Source: Verrucomicrobiota bacterium (GTDB lineage Bacteria > Verrucomicrobiota > Lentisphaeria > Victivallales > Victivallaceae). From it: a stretch of DNA of 9,276 nt. Position 1 is the stretch's first letter, and every line of letters begins with the position of its first letter. The stretch spans positions 1 to 9,276 of the forward strand of contig JAEWSS010000071.1 in the NCBI GenBank assembly GCA_023459755.1, read 5' to 3'. Position numbers and translations under genes: made by a program. Positions 6,024-9,276 of the stretch are shown one piece after another. A model generated the notes under the pieces. It was given only the letters and a program-made list of their open reading frames with translations. It did not search any database and was not told the DNA's origin.

Positions 6024-6794
6024 ATGAAAACCCGCTTCACATTGATTGAACTTCTGGTGGTTATTGCGATCATCGCGATTCTGGCCTCGATGCTGCTGCC
6101 GAGTCTGGCGCGCGCCAGAGAGATGGCGAACCGGGCGAACTGCGCCGGCAACCTCCGGCAGAATATTCAGGCGTTGTCGCTTTATGCCGAGAACAACTCC
6201 GGATGGGTCACCACGCTGGGTGCCGACGGCTGGCAGTGGTATAATATCGGAAGCATGCCGCAGGAGCTCGGCCTGTCCAGCGATTTGGAGGCTCGGCGCA
6301 ATCCGCAGAACCGAAAAATGACGCTCTGCCCGAGCAATGTGGACATGAATCAGGTCACCCAGTCGATCGCTTACGGCGCGATTTGTTTCACGCAGGACGA
6401 ACTGGACAACGATTATCCATATGCCGACGCACTTATTTTTGAAAAAATCGGCACCGGCTCAAGCATGCCGCCGCGCTTTGTCCGTCCGGGTTCCTGCCCG
6501 ACGCCGTCCACCTACATTTTTCTGACCGACTCCGCGTTCGGCCCCGACTTCAGTTCCGGCGAAATCGACGGCTGGAGCACCGGCACCCAAATCAATCTGA
6601 TCTACCGCAGCAGCGCCAGTTACAGCGGTATTCTTGAACGGCACAACGGCCTGGCCAATATCGGATACGGCGACGGTCACATCGGCGACTCCGGAGACCA
6701 CAATATGCTTTATACCGCTTCACACCTTAAAGAAATGCTCATTGACGGCGGATTCTCCATCCTCGACCTGGAAAACAACGAAGTAACGCAATAG
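6024..6794 (+). CDS. Type II secretion/type IV pilus-like pseudopilin with H-X9-DG motif
   Basis: 256 residues. The N-terminus MKTR followed by [20 protein letters not shown] is a class III signal: a short basic leader, then a hydrophobic helix (5-27) with the conserved glutamate E9 at mature position +5. A prepilin peptidase would cut between R4 and F5 and methylate F5; the usual glycine before the cut is replaced by arginine. A linker [20 protein letters not shown] (28-47) follows, typical of PVC-bacteria pseudopilins, then a globular domain with C40, C102, C121 and C158. Near the end [15 protein letters not shown] holds H207, nine residues, then D217-G218, the H-X9-DG motif of these proteins. 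The role is probably in the cell envelope or a secretion pseudopilus; lone copies under AraC-type control suggest a part in substrate use at the surface, but the function is unproven. GGAG lies 6 bases before ATG. It is a single-gene unit: own promoter upstream, own terminator downstream. Confidence 0.88.
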   Translation: MKTRFTLIELLVVIAIIAILASMLLPSLARAREMANRANCAGNLRQNIQALSLYAENNSGWVTTLGADGWQWYNIGSMPQELGLSSDLEARRNPQNRKMTLCPSNVDMNQVTQSIAYGAICFTQDELDNDYPYADALIFEKIGTGSSMPPRFVRPGSCPTPSTYIFLTDSAFGPDFSSGEIDGWSTGTQINLIYRSSASYSGILERHNGLANIGYGDGHIGDSGDHNMLYTASHLKEMLIDGGFSILDLENNEVTQ

Positions 6795-6826
6795 CAAACA
6801 CCATCCACCATCCACTATCTGCGTTC

Positions 6827-6853
6827 TCCGCCTCGCAAGAGGCGGATTTTTTT
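6827..6853 (+). terminator. Rho-independent terminator after the pseudopilin gene
   Basis: TCCGCCTC (6827-6834) pairs perfectly with GAGGCGGA (6839-6846) around a GCAA tetraloop and is followed by seven T (6847-6853). It lies 32 bases after the pseudopilin stop. In the other direction the hairpin is not followed by a T run, so it should act only on rightward transcription; no terminator is seen for the leftward MetH gene. Confidence 0.88.
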
Positions 6854-6904
6854 GCAGACGACCGGAAAAACGCCGGCCTCCTCATCACAACGCGGCGAAT
6901 TGAA

Positions 6905-9276
6905 CTATCGATCCGGTTCGGATTTTCCGGAGGTTCCGGAACATATTGCCTGACAGAAACGCACCGTCTCCATGGCGTCGCGGGCGTAGGAGCCGCCGGC
7001 GGACTCGGCGAAATCGGCGTCAACCGCGGCGCCGCCGAGCACAAAATTAACTTCGGTCAATCCTTCGGCGCGCGCCAGAGCGATTGTCTCCTTCATTCGC
7101 GGCATGGTGGTGGTCATCAGCGCCGAGAGGCCGCACAGCCGGGCGCCGTGTTCTCTGATCGCCGCGACAATGCGGGCGGCGGACACGTCTTTTCCCAGGT
7201 CGATCACCTCAAATCCGTAGTTGCGGAGCATCAGGCAAACGATGTTTTTACCGATGTCGTGAATATCTCCCTCGACGGTGGCGACCACCACCGGTTCGCC
7301 GGAATCTTCGCCTTTTTTCTCCGCCAGCAACGGCTCGATCACCGCGATGGCGCAACGCATGGCGTCGGCACTCATCAAAAGTTGAGGCAGAAAATATTCG
7401 CCGGCGGAAAATTTGCCGCCGACCACATTGATTGCGCCGATCAGCCGATCCATTATGGCTGAAGCGGCCACGCCGGACCGCAGTGCGGCTTCGGCAGCCG
7501 CGGCGATTCGCGGTTCGTCGCCCTTCAACACCATCATAAACAGCGTTTCCAGCGGGTCGGAAGCAGACTGCCCGGCGGCGGTCGAAACCGGAGCCGGAGA
7601 AGCGTTGGCGAACTTTTCCAGATAGCGGACAAAACCGGGATCACGGCCGAGAAGCGCGTCGGCCGCCGCCGGATCGAAAATTGTGAAATCGGCCGACGGA
7701 TTGGCAATGGCGCCGGTCAAGCCGCGCTCGCGCGCCAGTTTCATGAAGGTCGAATTGAGAACCGGTCGGGCAGGCAGGCCGAAACTGACGTTGGACAGTC
7801 CGCATACCGACCCCATACCGAAGCCGCGGGCGAATTCCGCCGTTTCCAGCGCCGCCAGCGCACCGGGACCGCCGGACGCGACCGCCATCACCACCAGATC
7901 CACCACGCAGTCACGCTTGTCGTAGCCGAATTTCTGCGCCGCGGCGAAGACGGTGCGGACCAGTTCGGCGCGTTCGGCGGCGGTTTCCGGCACTCCGCCG
8001 TCGGCGACCGGCAGAATAATTATCGCGGCGCCGTAAAATGCGGCGATCGGCAGAATGTTTTCCAGCCGCGATTTTTCGGCCGAGATTGAGTTGAGCAGCG
8101 CCCGTCCCGGATAGCGGCGCAATGCGGCGGCAACCACCTCCGGCGAGGTCGAGTCGATCGACAGCGGCAATGGAGACACCGCCGAGGTCTGTTCAATCGC
8201 CTCCAGCATCAGCGCTTTTTCATCCACGCCGCCCAGCCCCATATTCACGTCGAGCAAAACGGCGCCGCGTTCGGTCTGGGTGGCGGCGAATTCGCGCACC
8301 AGATCCATTTTTCCGGCGCGCAGTTCGGCCTGAAGCGCCTTTTTGCCGGTCGGATTGATTCGTTCGCCGATCAGCATAAAATCGTTTCCGTTTAGTTCGA
8401 CGCAGCGCACCGCCGAGCAGACCAGACCCGGACGGTCGGACGACATCGGGCGCGGCTTAAGTTTTTTCAGTCCGGCGGACAACGCCGCAATATGTTCCGG
8501 CGTGGTTCCGCAGCAGCCGCCGGCGATATTCACGCCGGCGTCGCGCATGGCCTCGGCGAAGCCGCCGAAAGCGTCAGGAGTCATTCCGAACACGGTGCGG
8601 CCGTCGGCGGCGAGCTTCGGCATTCCGGCGTTCGGCTTGGCGATCAGCGGAACGGCGGCAAACGGCTTGATCGCGGAAATCAGTTTCAGCATCTGTTCCG
8701 GACCGGTGGAGCAGTTGCAGCCGAAAGCGTCGGCGCCAAGACTTTGCAGTGTAACCAGCGCCGACTTCGGATCATTGCCGGACAGCGTCCGGCCGTGTTC
8801 GTCGAAGGTCAGGGTGACGATCACCGGCAGTTCCGGCGCGGTCTCGCGGGCGGCGATCAGCGCGGCGCGCGACTGCTGAAGATCGAACATGGTTTCGATG
8901 GCAATGCCGTCCACTCCCCCCTCGGCCAACGCGCCGATCTGTTCGGCGTAAATGGCGACCAGCTCCTCGAAGTCCAGTTCGCCCCAGGGTTTCAGAAATT
9001 TGCCGGTCGGAGAAACGTCGCCGAAAATCAGACGGCTTCCGGCGTTGCGGCGGCAGTTGGCGGCGAGTTTGCAGTTGACTTCGCGCACCAGACCTCCGGC
9101 GCCGAACTCCGCCATTTTCGGGCGGTTGCAGCCGAAACTCGGAACGTACACAATGTCGCTTCCGGCGGAAAAATAAGCATTATGGATCGCGTTGACGATC
9201 TCCGGGTGATCGCAGGCGAACAGTTCCGGCGACACTCCGGTCGGCATTCCGCGTTTGACCAGTTCGGTGCCGGTGG
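6905..9276 (-). CDS. metH: Cobalamin-dependent methionine synthase, short form without reactivation domain (5' end outside window)
   Basis: The product transfers the methyl group of 5-methyltetrahydrofolate via cobalamin to homocysteine, giving methionine in the cytosol. The frame is open to the right edge: TGTELVKRG precedes the ATG at 9247 and matches the family start (GAMGTEL..RG), so that ATG is internal; about 10-20 residues are missing. Counting from it: homocysteine domain 1-275 with zinc ligands C179 (in NCSTGPEQM) and C245-C246 (in GGCCGTTPEH); pterin domain about 291-545, starting MLIGERINPTGKK, with LDVNMGLGG and PLSIDSTSPE; B12 cap about 566-650; B12-binding domain about 654-770 with GDIHDIGKN, whose H663 would ligate cobalt, and GLSALMTTTM. 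The protein stops soon after, lacking the AdoMet-binding reactivation domain of E. coli MetH (about 1,230 residues); Thermotoga and many anaerobes have this short form, with reactivation by a separate protein, not seen here. Ends with TAG at 6905-6907. Confidence 0.93.
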   Translation of the reverse strand, partial: TGTELVKRGMPTGVSPELFACDHPEIVNAIHNAYFSAGSDIVYVPSFGCNRPKMAEFGAGGLVREVNCKLAANCRRNAGSRLIFGDVSPTGKFLKPWGELDFEELVAIYAEQIGALAEGGVDGIAIETMFDLQQSRAALIAARETAPELPVIVTLTFDEHGRTLSGNDPKSALVTLQSLGADAFGCNCSTGPEQMLKLISAIKPFAAVPLIAKPNAGMPKLAADGRTVFGMTPDAFGGFAEAMRDAGVNIAGGCCGTTPEHIAALSAGLKKLKPRPMSSDRPGLVCSAVRCVELNGNDFMLIGERINPTGKKALQAELRAGKMDLVREFAATQTERGAVLLDVNMGLGGVDEKALMLEAIEQTSAVSPLPLSIDSTSPEVVAAALRRYPGRALLNSISAEKSRLENILPIAAFYGAAIIILPVADGGVPETAAERAELVRTVFAAAQKFGYDKRDCVVDLVVMAVASGGPGALAALETAEFARGFGMGSVCGLSNVSFGLPARPVLNSTFMKLARERGLTGAIANPSADFTIFDPAAADALLGRDPGFVRYLEKFANASPAPVSTAAGQSASDPLETLFMMVLKGDEPRIAAAAEAALRSGVAASAIMDRLIGAINVVGGKFSAGEYFLPQLLMSADAMRCAIAVIEPLLAEKKGEDSGEPVVVATVEGDIHDIGKNIVCLMLRNYGFEVIDLGKDVSAARIVAAIREHGARLCGLSALMTTTMPRMKETIALARAEGLTEVNFVLGGAAVDADFAESAGGSYARDAMETVRFCQAICSGTSGKSEPDR

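Noticed and set aside
8343..8879. Plus-strand open frame of 178 codons inside MetH
   Set aside because: It is antisense to the strongly conserved homocysteine and zinc-site region of MetH and shows no family motif.

Overview
The window looks like a piece of a GC-rich bacterial chromosome, most probably from the Lentisphaerota (Victivallis-like) or a close PVC-superphylum relative. This is inferred from gene style, not from a marker gene. The clues are a pseudopilin with an [16 protein letters not shown] start and an H-X9-DG motif, paired with an AraC-type regulator; a large sodium:solute symporter; and a short cobalamin-dependent methionine synthase without a reactivation domain. TAA, TAG and TGA all end convincing genes here, so the genetic code appears standard.

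Layout. (1) Positions 1-801, minus strand, open at the left edge: a PurN-like formyltransferase with a TTG start backed by a strong Shine-Dalgarno. (2) An AT-rich divergent intergenic region, 802-995. (3) 996-2533, plus strand: a small exported protein resembling a single cell-wall-binding-repeat-2 (CWB2) unit, then an ABC-2 type permease. The permease has an in-frame amber codon at 2450-2452 that removes its last predicted membrane helix; the sequence beyond the stop still reads as a normal permease C-terminus up to TGA at 2531-2533. (4) 2534-2775: no gene, but an array of four related direct repeats (about 45 bp unit, one shortened to 34 bp) followed by a two-part hairpin just upstream of the next gene. 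(5) 2776-5061, plus strand: a sodium:solute symporter with an unusually long hydrophilic insert. (6) 5074-5925, minus strand: an AraC/XylS-family regulator, convergent with the symporter. (7) 5926-6023: a compact divergent promoter region with a near-consensus sigma-70 promoter and an inverted repeat over its -10 box. (8) 6024-6794, plus strand: the pseudopilin gene, closed by a clear intrinsic terminator. (9) 6905-9276, minus strand, open at the right edge: MetH with homocysteine, pterin and B12 modules.

How the genes fit together. The AraC gene and the pseudopilin gene share one short promoter region and plausibly form a regulator-target unit; the symporter, tail-to-tail with the regulator, could be part of the same nutrient response, but nothing in the sequence proves this. 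The formyltransferase and MetH both belong to one-carbon metabolism but lie at opposite ends and are not an operon. I did not find a coherent new multi-gene system. The observations most worth following are the amber-interrupted permease, the repeat array, the symporter insert, the CWB2-like exported protein and the overlapping divergent promoters.
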